A DNA stretch of 64,000 bases from Nakaseomyces glabratus (GCF_010111755.1 NC_088955.1:558001-622000); one strand, 5' to 3'; counted from the first letter of the stretch, positions 50,283 to 61,349 are shown. Notes: generated by a model from the sequence alone, not told the origin. Numbers and translations: made by a program.

Positions 50283-51885
50283 TTCAAAAGGTTGTTACCT
50301 GCGATGTGTAGCTTTTCCAACTAATATTGTGAAATGAAATTAAAAATAATACGTCTTGAAACTAAAACACGTAGTTATATCTTTTGATTCTTTTTTTTTT
50401 TAAAGATAACAAATGCAGTTGGATATAACAAAGTAAAAAAAACAACAGAATAGATTAAGCGATTGTAAATAAGTTCTCTTGTGTAGTTCTTATCCGGACG
50501 TTTGTACTAATCGATCAGAAATCACCAGAATAAAATATGTTCCAAAACACTTCTTATTTTATCTGTATGGGAAATATTAAAAACGAGTGGTCCCAAAGAA
50601 ATGGTATTATATTATCTTTGTGTGATTATGTATCAAAAAACAAAATACCCCTCGCAGACGGTAATCTTTTCTATTAGAGCAGGCTTGATAGATTCAATAT
50701 TTTTGAATTTAAGTTTCAATAATTTTTTTTCCTTCCACCGAGTATGGTTTCTTTTAAATGAAATCAAAAAGAGAACCTACTGATCCACAAATAAACAAGG
50801 TATCAAAGTTGAAAAAGGAGTGAAAGAATATATGAAGGCTTTGTTCAAGAAAGTTTAGACAGATAGAGAGAGAGAGAGAGAGGGAGAGCTAATAGACAAA
50901 TGCTTTGTGAAAGAAAAATAAATGTTGAATCAAAGAAACGACAAAAGAAAACAAATCCCACTAGTTAAAAGGCCTAAGTCAAGCTGTAGGAGACCACATC
51001 CCAAATGGAACTATATCATCTGACAGAAGTCTGAAATTGAAAGTAAAATAGAATATTCAAAATAAAATAAAATAAAATAAAATAAAAAGAATAAGAAAAT
51101 TTTTCAGTGGGTATTATCATTCGATTACATGCGATCAAAACAAACGTCATTTTCTTTTTCCTTCATGTAATGGAACAAGACCCTCCGGTACTTTCTGTGT
51201 CTGTATACCATCTTAGACCAGGGACTATCAAAAGACAGTGGCAGTAGCAGCAGACGAAGAAAAGTAAACATGTAAACGAACGCGAGCCACACCGGAGAAA
51301 AATCGCGCACAGACAGGTGAAATCCACCCATTTACACCGTGCTAATCTTGAAGTACCACAACCACATCGTATTGTGTCCTTCGTGCGGTGTGTCTGTGTT
51401 TCTAGTGTGTCTTGCTAACCACGGAGACTCTGTAGCACGGAGAAACTGTCCCCAAAAAGGCAATATAGCAGTGGGCACAGTGGGCACAGAGATCACGGAG
51501 TGCAGAGGGCACAGACGGCAGAGTACAGAGGGATGATGGCAAAGCGAGATCCGAATCTGGACAGGAATAGCTGAGCATAAAGCCTCTGAGCAGTGCTCGC
51601 GCGTAGGGACCAGTAGCACGAAGTGGAACACTTGCTGTAAAAGTAAAGCAGCGAAGTGGCTCGCATATGCTACTAGAAATCCCAGCAGAGAAGAATCACC
51701 CTGCCCCCCCATTAGGCTCGAGTAGATGAAAATGAACGGAAGAACGCGAAAATCATTGGGAATTGTCAAAACTCCTAAAATTAAAATAGCTATGGTGACG
51801 CGAAAAAAAAAAGCTAGCAGAAGCAGTACGAGAGGAGAGGAGGGAGGGGAGGGGAACGCACTGTCCCACGTTCTTGATTTGACTG
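50283..51885 (-). promoter_or_regulatory. FLC1 upstream region, with microsatellites and a G+C-rich part
   Basis: 1.6 kb without a gene. It contains (AG)9 at 50865-50882, five AAAAT units at 51061-51087, a direct repeat of GTGGGCACA (51471-51479 and 51480-51488) and a G-rich tract at about 51835-51855 next to the FMP40 3' end. The right half (51180-51880) is richer in G+C. The frame at 51332-51976 overlaps FMP40 and has no family resemblance. Confidence 0.5.
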
Positions 51886-53832
51886 CTAGCTTGAGCAAGA
51901 GGCTTGTTTCATCAGTTTTGAAGGGTGTTGTTCCTGTAGCCATCTTTCCTGTAAATCCGGGCGGGTTTGGTCCCATTGAGCGGGGTCATAGGGGTTGGTG
52001 CTCATGTTGCTTAGTTTCTGCAGTGCAGAGAGGTCCGGTTTGTGGCCATCCCGCAACTGCAAGGTTAAGTCATCTATCACTTCTTCGAACATCCAACTGC
52101 GAGGTATGAACTTGGGATTGACGTGTTTCGCGTTTGACCTGGGCAGTTTCCCGAGTGTGGTGGTCCACTGCTTGATCTTTTGCAAGTACTCCAGTGCTGC
52201 CTTGACATCGCTGTTCATTGTGTGCTCGCCGCAGTAGTAGCGGCCCAGCAGGGCAAACTCCTCAGCACTGAAAAACAGCCTAACGTAATGCGGGTTGAGT
52301 CCCATGAAGTCATCCAGAGAATCATTGTTTACATGCTGCGACCCATTGTACTCTTCTAACTTGTAGAAGAAGTTGTTGTAGTCAACTTTTGTGTATTGCA
52401 GGACCTCCAACAGTGGCTCAATGGTCTCCTTCAAGAAGATATTGATATGTTTTGCCCTAGTTTGCTTGTCCCCTTCTGGGATAACTGCGTCAACATCCAC
52501 GCCGAGCCTCTTGGCCATTAGCTCGACGTACTTGGAAGTAAACCGGTATTTGTATTCATTGCCGCAAAGATGGATCAACGAATTGACTCTGTCCAGTAAT
52601 TGCCTTTGCGTGCCCTTGTCTATATCCCCAATATCTTTAGCCTTGAGCACAGTAGGTAAGTTGTACTTACCAGATCCCAGCAACACCGAGATGGCTTGTC
52701 CGAACTGTAGCAAATTCCACCACACTATACCCGGCTGGTTAGCAAAACAATAACGCCTCATCGAATCATCATGGTTTGGGGTATACTGAGGATCAAACTG
52801 ATCCATGAAGCTGAAAGGCCCAAAATCAATGGAAAGCCCAAGAATGGACGTATTGTCGGTATTCAAAACACCATTGAGGAATCCGTAAGCTTGCCAGTAT
52901 GCTACACATTCAGCATTCAAATTGACAATCTTGCGAAACATGAGGTCGTATTTGGTAGTACTCTTCGAATCAATGGCGGTGCATTCGGGGTTTGGCTGGC
53001 CTGGTTCATCAGGAAAATAATCAATTGTGTATTCGTTCAAGTCCTCCTGTTCAATATTATTGTGGAAAACTTCTTCAATTACATAGTCGGAGAGCTTGGC
53101 CATACTCTGTATATCGAATTTCCAGCGGTAGATATCAAAATGACCCAGTCTCAGCCATGTTGGTGCAAAACGGCAATAATTAGCACATGGCTCAACGGTA
53201 CCACCCCGTTGTGCTTTTGTTGTGGGTAATAACGTCAATTGTAAGGACCTCGTGGATGGTATTCCAATGGCATGTAGGGATTCACTAATAATGTACTCAC
53301 GTATGCTTGACCTCAACACCGCTTTCCCATCTGCGAATCTTGAAAATGGCGTCAATCCACTGCCTTTGATCTGTAGAGTTTGCCATTCACCAGATTTATC
53401 CTTAAGATCGAATAAATTCACTACTCTTCCATCCCCTAATTGGCCAGCAAATTGGCCAAATTGAAAGCCTGCATAGTTGGTACTATAAGGGAATATCGCT
53501 CTTGATTCATCGTAATACAGTGTTTCTCCATCAAGAATCTTTGTGAGTTCTTGGTCCCTGATGATGTTCATGTCTTTCAAGGCTTTCTCATTAACGAGAA
53601 GAGGAGAATATCCAGTCCTATTCTGTGGGATCGAGTATGCGAAATGGGCACCCTTGTCCACATGTCTCGGTGTATGGAAGCTTTCATGGATGGGGCCATG
53701 TGTTTCAATTAGTTTGATTGCAGCATCAACGGTTGGAACTTTAGAGTCGGCTCTCAGCAGCTTTATCAACCGGGAACTGCTCAACAATGGGTTCTTCAGT
53801 GCCTCTACAAGGGTCTTGCCACCATCGACCAT
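51886..53832 (-). CDS. FMP40: Selenoprotein-O-type protein AMPylase Fmp40
   Basis: 648-residue SelO pseudokinase-fold enzyme. Family members transfer AMP from ATP to Ser/Thr/Tyr of redox proteins in mitochondria. The nucleotide-binding signature QIKGSGLTPFSRFADGKAVL and RSSIREYIISE is near 175-205. The metal-binding segment is LNTDNTSILGLSIDFGP. The third residue from the C-terminus is Cys646 (ASCSS), where animal SelO has selenocysteine. A TAA codon sits just two codons before the ATG at 53832, so the start is fixed unless spliced. The protein is about 40 residues shorter than S. cerevisiae Fmp40 (688). Its N-terminus (KTLVEALKNPLLSSSRLIKLL) is only moderately basic, so mitochondrial import is likely but not assured. 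Confidence 0.95.
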   Translation of the reverse strand: MVDGGKTLVEALKNPLLSSSRLIKLLRADSKVPTVDAAIKLIETHGPIHESFHTPRHVDKGAHFAYSIPQNRTGYSPLLVNEKALKDMNIIRDQELTKILDGETLYYDESRAIFPYSTNYAGFQFGQFAGQLGDGRVVNLFDLKDKSGEWQTLQIKGSGLTPFSRFADGKAVLRSSIREYIISESLHAIGIPSTRSLQLTLLPTTKAQRGGTVEPCANYCRFAPTWLRLGHFDIYRWKFDIQSMAKLSDYVIEEVFHNNIEQEDLNEYTIDYFPDEPGQPNPECTAIDSKSTTKYDLMFRKIVNLNAECVAYWQAYGFLNGVLNTDNTSILGLSIDFGPFSFMDQFDPQYTPNHDDSMRRYCFANQPGIVWWNLLQFGQAISVLLGSGKYNLPTVLKAKDIGDIDKGTQRQLLDRVNSLIHLCGNEYKYRFTSKYVELMAKRLGVDVDAVIPEGDKQTRAKHINIFLKETIEPLLEVLQYTKVDYNNFFYKLEEYNGSQHVNNDSLDDFMGLNPHYVRLFFSAEEFALLGRYYCGEHTMNSDVKAALEYLQKIKQWTTTLGKLPRSNAKHVNPKFIPRSWMFEEVIDDLTLQLRDGHKPDLSALQKLSNMSTNPYDPAQWDQTRPDLQERWLQEQHPSKLMKQASCSS

Positions 53833-54608
53833 TGTTTAAAAGATTAAATAGAAACGTGATTAAGGGGTTTCTTCAAGAAATAAAATTTAATGGGTAACCT
53901 TGACGCACTCAATTAGTAGTTCTTTAAGCAACTCACACAGAACAATCCCTTCAATTATTCTATATTACAACCCTTTATATTAATTTCTTGACCAGAAAAG
54001 TTCCTTGATTAAGAAGTACTCATTCCTTTTACAACGGCTAAACGTCACTTCGAAACGTCACTACCTTATTCAACTTACATGAAATGGTGGAAGATACCAA
54101 AAACCCTTGGACTCCAAGGATGATTCGGCTCATCGCATCGCAGCTACGTAACAATTAAGACACCGAGCTGCTTGTTCCTTTTTTTTGTCAATGTGAAATC
54201 ATCACTTCCCTTAATTTCAGATAATGGAATAAAAATTAATTGATCTATTAATAAAACAGTATTATAGAGTAGTTTAGCTCTATGTGAACATGCTCTTTGG
54301 ATTAGTGTAGCGGGTATACTATAGGAACCTTGGAAACATACTATGTAACTTTGAACATAAGGGTGAGAGAAAAGCATAATTCTAGAACATTTTGCCGATT
54401 AGCCGTATCTCTAAAGGCTAATTGTGCAATTAGTCCTGGAAACCAATTCCTCAACTGTTAAATTTCGTTCATCATTTTGAAATATTTAACTATATAAATA
54501 GCCATCAATTCTGTAAGCTATTCCATGGTTATTGGCTTTTGTTTTTTTGGGTGTCTATATTAGCTTCCAAAGTAAAGTACCACACTAACATCAAAAACAC
54601 AAGTAATC
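53833..54608. promoter_or_regulatory. Divergent FMP40/GRE1 promoter
   Basis: TATATAAATA at 54491-54500 is the GRE1 TATA box (about 110 bp before its start). AACGTCACT occurs twice (54041-54049 and 54054-54062), giving two ACGTCA half-sites of the CRE type bound by Sko1/Aca1 factors. AGGGG (stress element) is at 53863-53867. A PAC core CTCATCGC lies at 54129-54136. The combination fits an osmotic-stress-induced gene. Confidence 0.5.
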
Positions 54609-55037
54609 ATGTCTAACCTATTGAACAAGATTTCTGACAAGTTGCACGGTAACGACGACAAGGAAGAGAGCAACAGCTCCATGTCCTACAACACCTCTTC
54701 CAACAAGAATTTGGATCGCGATGACTACGAAAGCGGACAATCTTATGGTTTCAACGATTCCAACAACTATGATACCAATGCCAGATCTCACGAAGGTTAC
54801 GGTCAAGGTGGTTCCAACACCATGCCATCCAAGCACGGTGACACATACTACAACCCTAATGAGAGAACCAACGACTTCTCTGAAACCAGAGGTATGTCTG
54901 GCACTACCAACTTGGACACTGATGATTGGGGTGAGGATGTCGAGGCTGATGTAATCGACAGTAAAAGGTATAACAAAGGTTCAGGTGCTTTCCCAAGCTA
55001 CAACTCTGGAAACATGAACCAGAATGACGAATACTAA
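54609..55037 (+). CDS. GRE1: Gre1/Sip18-family hydrophilin
   Basis: 142-residue, highly hydrophilic protein, rich in Asn, Ser, Asp, Gly and Tyr and with no hydrophobic core. The first residues (MSNLLNKISDKLHGND) match S. cerevisiae Gre1 almost exactly. Hydrophilins protect proteins during drying and osmotic stress, and GRE1 is induced through the HOG pathway in S. cerevisiae. The body has lost detailed similarity, as expected for a disordered protein; the acidic WGEDVEADVIDSKRYNKGSG segment near 108-127 is its most distinct part. ATG at 54609 with a TATA box upstream. Position between FMP40 and MMT2 is as in S. cerevisiae. GRE1 and SIP18 are paralogues, so the name follows synteny. Confidence 0.9.
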   Translation: MSNLLNKISDKLHGNDDKEESNSSMSYNTSSNKNLDRDDYESGQSYGFNDSNNYDTNARSHEGYGQGGSNTMPSKHGDTYYNPNERTNDFSETRGMSGTTNLDTDDWGEDVEADVIDSKRYNKGSGAFPSYNSGNMNQNDEY

Positions 55038-55685
55038 ATGCCTTGAAGCAGTATGTTGAAAGAATGTCCAGCAGGTCTAGACATATTATATAATAAAAAT
55101 AAAGTATCTTTATAACAAATTTATATCTGAATGAAAATACTATCTATAGTTTAAAATATGACAAAGTTCTTACTCACAACTGTTCTACATGTCATATGGT
55201 AATACAACATGTTCATTATTCAAATACAGATTTTACGTCAAACAATGCGATCACATACTCAAGTTAGTGGAATGTCAACTTACGAACCTCATAATTAGCA
55301 GTGCCTCCTTCGAAGTTGTGTGATTATGCATGTCTCTTGTGTGGGACAACCCAAGGATGGTTCACCATTCAGTGGAGGGACCTTTAGCTGCACTCGATTA
55401 CGGTGATAAGAATTAACTAACACCTTTGTGGGGTGTCTGACATTTCGTAGCTTAAACGGAGATTACCTCTAAGGGTGCCCCGTCAAAGCTGAGAGTCTAG
55501 ATGACGTTCTAATTACCACTCAAATTGGCTAATATTCAAGCCCATTATAGTTTCTCAACTCCCAGAAACTCTAATTCTTTGTAATATATAATAGGCTTTA
55601 CTTTGGATACATAACGATCGAGCAAGTGTTTATCCCATGAGCTCAAATCGACTAGATCATCTCGAAGGATTAGGTCTCTAGAAGA
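55038..55685 (+). promoter_or_regulatory. MMT2 upstream region with iron-regulator-type sites
   Basis: GGGTGT at 55431-55436 and GGGTGCC at 55473-55479 are reverse complements of ACACCC and GGCACCC, the RCACCC core recognised by Aft-type iron regulators. They lie about 255 and 210 bp before MMT2. The left part is the GRE1 3' region. Confidence 0.45.
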
Positions 55686-56921
55686 ATGTCAATGATTAGA
55701 GCGAGATTAACACTGAACAAACGGCTGAATGCTACGCTGATATGCCAGCCATATAAGAGGCTACTACATAGTTCTCGAGCAATCGCTCATCAGCACAAAG
55801 ATCAGGAACAAATACCAGACCATGAACATAATCATGACCCTACAATAGAAGAGCATGGGCTTAAATCTATGCTATCGCATAGCCATAGCCATGGCCATAG
55901 TCATAGTCATTCTGGTGAAAATGCATTCCTTACATTAAGCAAGGATAATGTGTTAACAAACCCAGGTGTTAGAATCACATGGATTGGACTGGGGAGCAAT
56001 GTCCTTATGGCAGTTGGGAAATTTTTTGGTGGTATTGCATTCCATTCACAAGCCTTGTTAGCAGACTCGGTGCATGCGATGTCTGATCTCGTTTCTGACT
56101 TTCTGACACTATTTTCTGTTAGTTTATCTTCCAAAAAATCCAATGATATGTATCCATATGGTTACGGGAAAGTTGAAACCGTGGGTTCTCTGGCAGTATC
56201 TACAATACTGGCGGGTGCAGGTGTTTCCATTGGTTGGAGTTCTTTATGTGCGATAGTAGGTCCGATAGTGCCTCATACTATTATTGAGTCTTTGCACAAC
56301 ATATTTGGCTCCATGATAGATTTTTCCGGATCACATTCACACAGTCACACCAGCGCAACAGATGTTAATGCAGCATGGATAGCGGGTGGTTCTATTATTA
56401 TGAAGGAATGGATATTTCAAGCTACAAAGAGGGTTGCCATAAAGACGAATTCAAACGTACTTATGGCTAACGCATGGCACCATAGAATTGACTCATTGAC
56501 CTCGCTAGTTGCTCTTGTAGCCATCAGTTCAAGTTATTTCTTCGGTATACAATCATTGGATAGTCTTGGTGGACTGCTGGTCTCAGTTCTGATAATCAAG
56601 GCCGGTGGTGAGGGTATGGTATCTTCAGTAAAAGAACTGACAGATCAGTCCTTAAGTAAGAAAGATGAGAGATACCTAGAAATCGAATCTATCCTAAAAA
56701 AACAGATACCATTACTGGATAGAGGGAACTTGGAATTAGATAGGTTGGTGGTGATGCCATCGGGCCCAAAAATGAGAGCAATCACCACACTGAGTGTCCC
56801 ACAAGACAGCAACATTTCTGTACATGATATGGATAATGTCACTGCTGAATTACGCAAGTCAATGTTAGATGGTGTCAAGAACCTTTCGTTCTTTGACGTA
56901 CGTTACACTTCAAAGTATTGA
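55686..56921 (+). CDS. MMT2: Mitochondrial cation-diffusion-facilitator metal transporter
   Basis: 411-residue CDF transporter orthologous to Mmt1/Mmt2, which export iron from mitochondria. The first 35 residues are basic and hydroxylated with no acid (MSMIRARLTLNKRL), a matrix presequence. A cytosol/matrix His-rich string at 65-76 (HSHSHGHSHSHS) is encoded by AGCCAT/AGTCAT repeats and probably binds metal. CDF signatures are HSQALLADSVHAMSDLVSD in helix 2 and AWHHRIDSLTSL in helix 5, both with the metal-binding His/Asp residues. A C-terminal ferredoxin-like domain covers about 330-411. It is shorter than the S. cerevisiae pair (510 and 484) mainly at the N-terminus. Confidence 0.93.
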   Translation: MSMIRARLTLNKRLNATLICQPYKRLLHSSRAIAHQHKDQEQIPDHEHNHDPTIEEHGLKSMLSHSHSHGHSHSHSGENAFLTLSKDNVLTNPGVRITWIGLGSNVLMAVGKFFGGIAFHSQALLADSVHAMSDLVSDFLTLFSVSLSSKKSNDMYPYGYGKVETVGSLAVSTILAGAGVSIGWSSLCAIVGPIVPHTIIESLHNIFGSMIDFSGSHSHSHTSATDVNAAWIAGGSIIMKEWIFQATKRVAIKTNSNVLMANAWHHRIDSLTSLVALVAISSSYFFGIQSLDSLGGLLVSVLIIKAGGEGMVSSVKELTDQSLSKKDERYLEIESILKKQIPLLDRGNLELDRLVVMPSGPKMRAITTLSVPQDSNISVHDMDNVTAELRKSMLDGVKNLSFFDVRYTSKY

Positions 56922-57329
56922 TCTTTGCATATGATAAAATACTGTGATGCAACATGCTCTACAGTTGCCGTATTTACAGGGCCCTGATATTTTATTCTTT
57001 TGCACACCACCATCCACATTATTTAACTATTCAGTAGGGTGTAAATTATTTAAATGACTACGATGTAGTTAAGTACCATAATTATAGATATGCAGATTCA
57101 TCGCTCTTATGGAATTATTCATCCAGCCATTGCTAACGGCCACTGTGTTCAACCAAAACACGTCCCAAATTGAAAAAAATGAAAAACTCGGGTTTACCTT
57201 TTAACATTGAAAACAAAATCATCGAGGACTAGCAAATGCTTAATACTTCTAACTTGTCTCTGAGTTACAACTAAGGCATATTAGTATAAGAGCCCAAGCT
57301 TTGATATCACCAATACAGCAGTTACTTAG
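56922..57329. other. MMT2-ALG5 tandem spacer
   Basis: YPL225W and NEW1 lie here in S. cerevisiae; only about 400 bp of AT-rich DNA remain. I see no remnant of either gene. Confidence 0.5.
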
Positions 57330-58328
57330 ATGGCGCTAATTGGCGAAGTTGGCATTCTCCAGGTTGCGATTGCCCTGGGAATTAGTGCCCTGGTTGGTTT
57401 GTACTCTATAATTTACCTCTTCTCACATAATCCTAGACAACCATTTGCAGAGGAGTTACGTTATCATACCTTTGATGATAAGGGAGGTATAGTACGATTT
57501 GATGTTGATAGAGTTAATGAAGGTGATTTGCATTTAGACGACATCCTTATTTCCGTTGTCGTTCCTGCATATAATGAAACTGATAGAATACACGTAATGT
57601 TAGATGACACCATTAAGTATTTGAGATCCCAATTTCCAAATAGATGGGAGATATTGATTGTTGACGATGGCTCTAAAGATGGTACAACAGAATACTGTTT
57701 GAAACTTGCCGCAGAAGAATACAAACTTCAGCCAAAGGAGTTACGCGTCATTAAATTTATAGAAAATAGAGGTAAAGGTGGTGCAGTAAGACAAGGTCTT
57801 CTACATATCAGAGGTAAATATGGTCTTTTTGCTGATGCCGATGGTGCAAGTAAGTTTAGCGATATTTCAAAATTAATTGACAGCATCCAAAAACTAGAAA
57901 AATCTGACGATGAAAAGAAACCTAAAGCAGCAATGGCTATCGGATCAAGAGCTCATATGGTAAATACTGAAGCAGTGATAAAGAGATCGCTTCTAAGAAA
58001 TTGCCTTATGTATGGTTTCCATACATTGGTGTACATATTTGGTATTAGGTCTATTAAAGATACCCAGTGTGGCTTCAAGCTATTTAACAGGCCAGCTATT
58101 GATCTTATTTTTCCTTATATGCATACAGAGGGTTGGATATTCGACGTTGAAATTTTGTTACTAGCCAACAAAAAAGCAATTCCAGTTTCAGAAATCCCTA
58201 TATCATGGCATGAAGTTGATGGTTCTAAAATGGCCCTTGCGCTAGATAGCATCAAAATGGCTATCGATTTGGTTGTTATTAGAATGGCATATATTCTGGG
58301 TATATATAATCCTTATAAACAATGTTGA
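57330..58328 (+). CDS. ALG5: Dolichyl-phosphate beta-glucosyltransferase
   Basis: 332-residue GT2-family enzyme of the ER membrane that makes dolichyl-phosphate-glucose for the last steps of N-glycan precursor assembly (S. cerevisiae 334 residues). An N-terminal signal anchor covers about 8-30. The glycosyltransferase domain begins VVVPAYNETDRIHVML, with ILIVDDGSKDGT and ENRGKGGAVRQG. The metal-binding DADGASKFSD and the acceptor-side DTQCGFKLF and EGWIFDVEILL motifs follow. All family motifs look intact. ATG at 57330. Confidence 0.97.
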   Translation: MALIGEVGILQVAIALGISALVGLYSIIYLFSHNPRQPFAEELRYHTFDDKGGIVRFDVDRVNEGDLHLDDILISVVVPAYNETDRIHVMLDDTIKYLRSQFPNRWEILIVDDGSKDGTTEYCLKLAAEEYKLQPKELRVIKFIENRGKGGAVRQGLLHIRGKYGLFADADGASKFSDISKLIDSIQKLEKSDDEKKPKAAMAIGSRAHMVNTEAVIKRSLLRNCLMYGFHTLVYIFGIRSIKDTQCGFKLFNRPAIDLIFPYMHTEGWIFDVEILLLANKKAIPVSEIPISWHEVDGSKMALALDSIKMAIDLVVIRMAYILGIYNPYKQC

Positions 58329-58506
58329 ATATAAACTTGGAAAGCCGCTGAACCCAATAGTGTTTTACCACATATCAGAATGGATATTTCAAATATCACT
58401 ATGTAAATATATTAATGGTGGTAAATCCATAAATTCATACATAGATTATATTAATACATAAACTGTAAAATAATACAATTACAATAACCGAATGCAGTAT
58501 ATCCAT

Positions 58507-60315
58507 TTATTGTATCTTTTTTTGACCTTCAAATATTTCATATGAAAGTGATGATAGTTTTCTGCGAACAATAGTTCCATTATTGAGGAACGTCCTAATC
58601 AATGTAGCGTATTCTTTGCTGTCCGTCATTATATTGTCAAAAGCTTTGATTAAAGCGGGTGTGTTTATTTCTAATTCGATTTCGTGTGTTATTTCAACGT
58701 CATTTGATTTTATGCCTTTATTATGATTTTGAACTTTTGTGATATCGAACCTTGTACAAGAGTCATTATGAATATAACTAACTCTCTCTTTTGTTCTTTC
58801 ACTAACAGGTGTTTGATGTTGATACTTCTCTGGTGGATCGTTTTCAGGAACCGGAAGTTCTAAGTTTATTGATAACTTAACATCATAACTATCCTTTGGA
58901 GAGTAGATTAATAATTGAGATATGTGTCTCTTCTCGATAAATGCACCAATTCTACCTGTTTTTACATCTGAACTCATTCTTAAAAATCTCGGTCTTTGGG
59001 TAGATGTACCGACTCTATAGACTGCATCCTTAGTTTGTGCTTCAATCACGTTAAATTTACCAGCATTTTCTGTGATTTCACTGAGACTTTGGATATATTT
59101 ACTGAGTTCTTTGAACACAGTCTCGTCTACATTTGGTGTAAGGTGAGCATCCATATCAGTATATACTGCCTGTGAGGAAACTGGTGGATTAACTCTATCT
59201 GGGCTTTTTGATTCTAATAAAACTCCAAATTTCATTTCCAGCTCAATAAACGGTCTCAAATCTGGGTCAATCGAATATAAAGTTGCATAAACCCAATCCT
59301 GAACTGACTTTGTTAAATCATCATCTGGTATAATGTCTAAAATGGAGTTGTCAATTTTGAAGTCATTTGTGTCGATGTTTTGTAGAGCTTTAACTGTAGG
59401 TTTCCATTTTTGAGCCCAAATTGGTGTGTTTTTATATTTATTTGGCTTGGAAGATGCAGATATTTCGTTTAATAGTTCCAGATCCTTTTTTACACTATTC
59501 TTTTTAGAAAGTGTAGATGTCTTTTCTTGGAATATTTTTTCGACTTGGTTCATATTATCATTTTTAATATCGTGGGTTTCTTCTGAATTGCTTTCGTTTA
59601 CGTTATCTTTCTGTTTATTTTCTTGTTGATATTCTGTTATTGTTTGTTCAGTTTCAGTTTTTGGTTTATGTTCCTCCGTGACAGTTTCATCGATACTGTC
59701 GGAAAGAATATTTGGTAAGCTATGCTTGTTCGATGTTTTTTCCATTCCAGCTGCTTTATGGTCGTTATAGGTAGTATCTTCCGCATTGGTTATGGACTGG
59801 ATAGATGGTCTCTTGTATTCGTTGGTATCAGGTTCTTTTACTAATTCTGGTCCAGTCAAGTCAGGTTTCTCCTCTGACGAATCCTTTCTATCTGTAGCAC
59901 TTATATTGCTGGAAAGAGGATCAACAGGGACTGAGGATTCTTTTGAATTGCTGGGTGATTCATTTGATATGCTTGGTGTTGTTTTAGAGGTATCTTTCTT
60001 TCTCGCCTGAATTCGTTTTTTCTCTGGAGAGAATCTATCTTGTTTGTCATAGTCAAATGTTATGCCATTATCAAAAGTGAACTCCCCACCAACATCATCA
60101 TCTGTATCAGTGTCTTCTTCAATGACACCATTAGAGTTCAGGTCACTGTTGCTGTTATTACCGTTCACAATGTTTTCAATAGCACCAGGTCTGTTGTCAT
60201 CTGATCGTACACTGCTTTCGTTGTCGGCTAGTTTTTGCAGCTTTGACTTATCATTTTCATCGTGGTTGACAAGGTCATCCAGAGACAAAGCTCTCTTCGA
60301 GTGGTGTTCAGACAT
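58507..60315 (-). CDS. CET1: mRNA capping enzyme, RNA 5'-triphosphatase subunit
   Basis: 602-residue metal-dependent RNA triphosphatase that removes the gamma phosphate of nascent mRNA and recruits the guanylyltransferase Ceg1. Residues 1-290 are low-complexity, acidic and Ser/Asn-rich, about 50 residues longer than in S. cerevisiae (549 in total). IWAQKW (299-304) is the Ceg1-binding motif. The tunnel-fold catalytic domain follows: motif A IELEMKFG (357-364, metal ligands Glu358 and Glu360), the basic RKR-type strand [10 protein letters not shown], and motif C EIELE (545-549). ATG at 60315. Confidence 0.96.
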   Translation of the reverse strand: MSEHHSKRALSLDDLVNHDENDKSKLQKLADNESSVRSDDNRPGAIENIVNGNNSNSDLNSNGVIEEDTDTDDDVGGEFTFDNGITFDYDKQDRFSPEKKRIQARKKDTSKTTPSISNESPSNSKESSVPVDPLSSNISATDRKDSSEEKPDLTGPELVKEPDTNEYKRPSIQSITNAEDTTYNDHKAAGMEKTSNKHSLPNILSDSIDETVTEEHKPKTETEQTITEYQQENKQKDNVNESNSEETHDIKNDNMNQVEKIFQEKTSTLSKKNSVKKDLELLNEISASSKPNKYKNTPIWAQKWKPTVKALQNIDTNDFKIDNSILDIIPDDDLTKSVQDWVYATLYSIDPDLRPFIELEMKFGVLLESKSPDRVNPPVSSQAVYTDMDAHLTPNVDETVFKELSKYIQSLSEITENAGKFNVIEAQTKDAVYRVGTSTQRPRFLRMSSDVKTGRIGAFIEKRHISQLLIYSPKDSYDVKLSINLELPVPENDPPEKYQHQTPVSERTKERVSYIHNDSCTRFDITKVQNHNKGIKSNDVEITHEIELEINTPALIKAFDNIMTDSKEYATLIRTFLNNGTIVRRKLSSLSYEIFEGQKKIQ

Positions 60316-61349
60316 CTAGAAGCTCCAAAAACTGTATGATGCCTGCCTTTCTTTACCTAACTTTCAGCTTTGTTTTACAAGTACTCGGTATAAAAACAAT
60401 CACTGATTCCAAATTCAATCACTGTACTTCACAATTGAAAAGGTATAAATATGACTGCACTAGTTATTCCGGTAAACACTAGCTATAGTAAAATCTCTCA
60501 CTGGAACGGTTTGCTTAACTATTAGGCATCGTTGTAATTTGACCTATTTTTTTCAGAAAGATTTTTTGCCGAGTGAAATGCCATATTAGTATGGCGTAAG
60601 GAGTGATATAACATGTGGTTATACTATGCTAGGCGCAAGTATCAGTTTATACTGGTATAACAGCAACTGGGAATGAACTGTGCATACATCCAAATCACAT
60701 AATATTTGATGCTCCTATCTAGTTGCTCTTTTATGAACTTCTGTATAGTTTGTTTTTTTGGTTCTGATTTCTTTATTATCTCCTGACGTGATTAAATACC
60801 AAAATATTAAATATGTTGAGCTGAAAGAATTGATAAAACTTGCTTCTGGAATAGTTTCAACAACCGAAGAGAGATGACGCCACGTAGTTATCACGATTTC
60901 TGGAAGACAGATAGTAACTGTATAATTGGAAGAAATGTTTATTTGTTTATGAATCTCTAAATAGTATTTAATAAAATGAAGGGGAAACATAATTTAGTGT
61001 AACCCATGAGTACTTGTCTATATAAATAGATATGAAATGAGTGAGCCTTAAGTAATGAAAATGTAAAATCTGTAGATATGAAAAAAAAAAATTGTATTTG
61101 AACCAGCAATAATAGATGTTTTTATTGTATGTATATGAACATTAAAACGTGACATGGATATTAAACATAATTGTGACATGAAAGGAATGGATGGTAATGA
61201 AATCAGGAGGAGGCAAATTGCTTATGGGTTGAACACTTCAACAATAAACATTTGACAAATCCAATTTTAGTTTTGCAACGAGATAAACAAAAAGATAAAA
61301 TGAGATGAAAGAAAATCAAATGTATCTCCCTGCAGCTAGTACTGCCATC
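60316..61349. other. CET1 upstream / YPL229W-type gene downstream spacer
   Basis: No gene seen. The 91-codon minus-strand frame at 60715-60990 is AT-rich with chance-like composition. The A11-type run at 61081-61091 and AT-rich DNA up to 61349 probably belong to the 3' flank of the next gene. Confidence 0.45.

Noticed and set aside
51332..51976. 214-codon minus-strand frame overlapping the FMP40 3' end
   Set aside because: It overlaps a certain gene in another frame and has chance-like composition.
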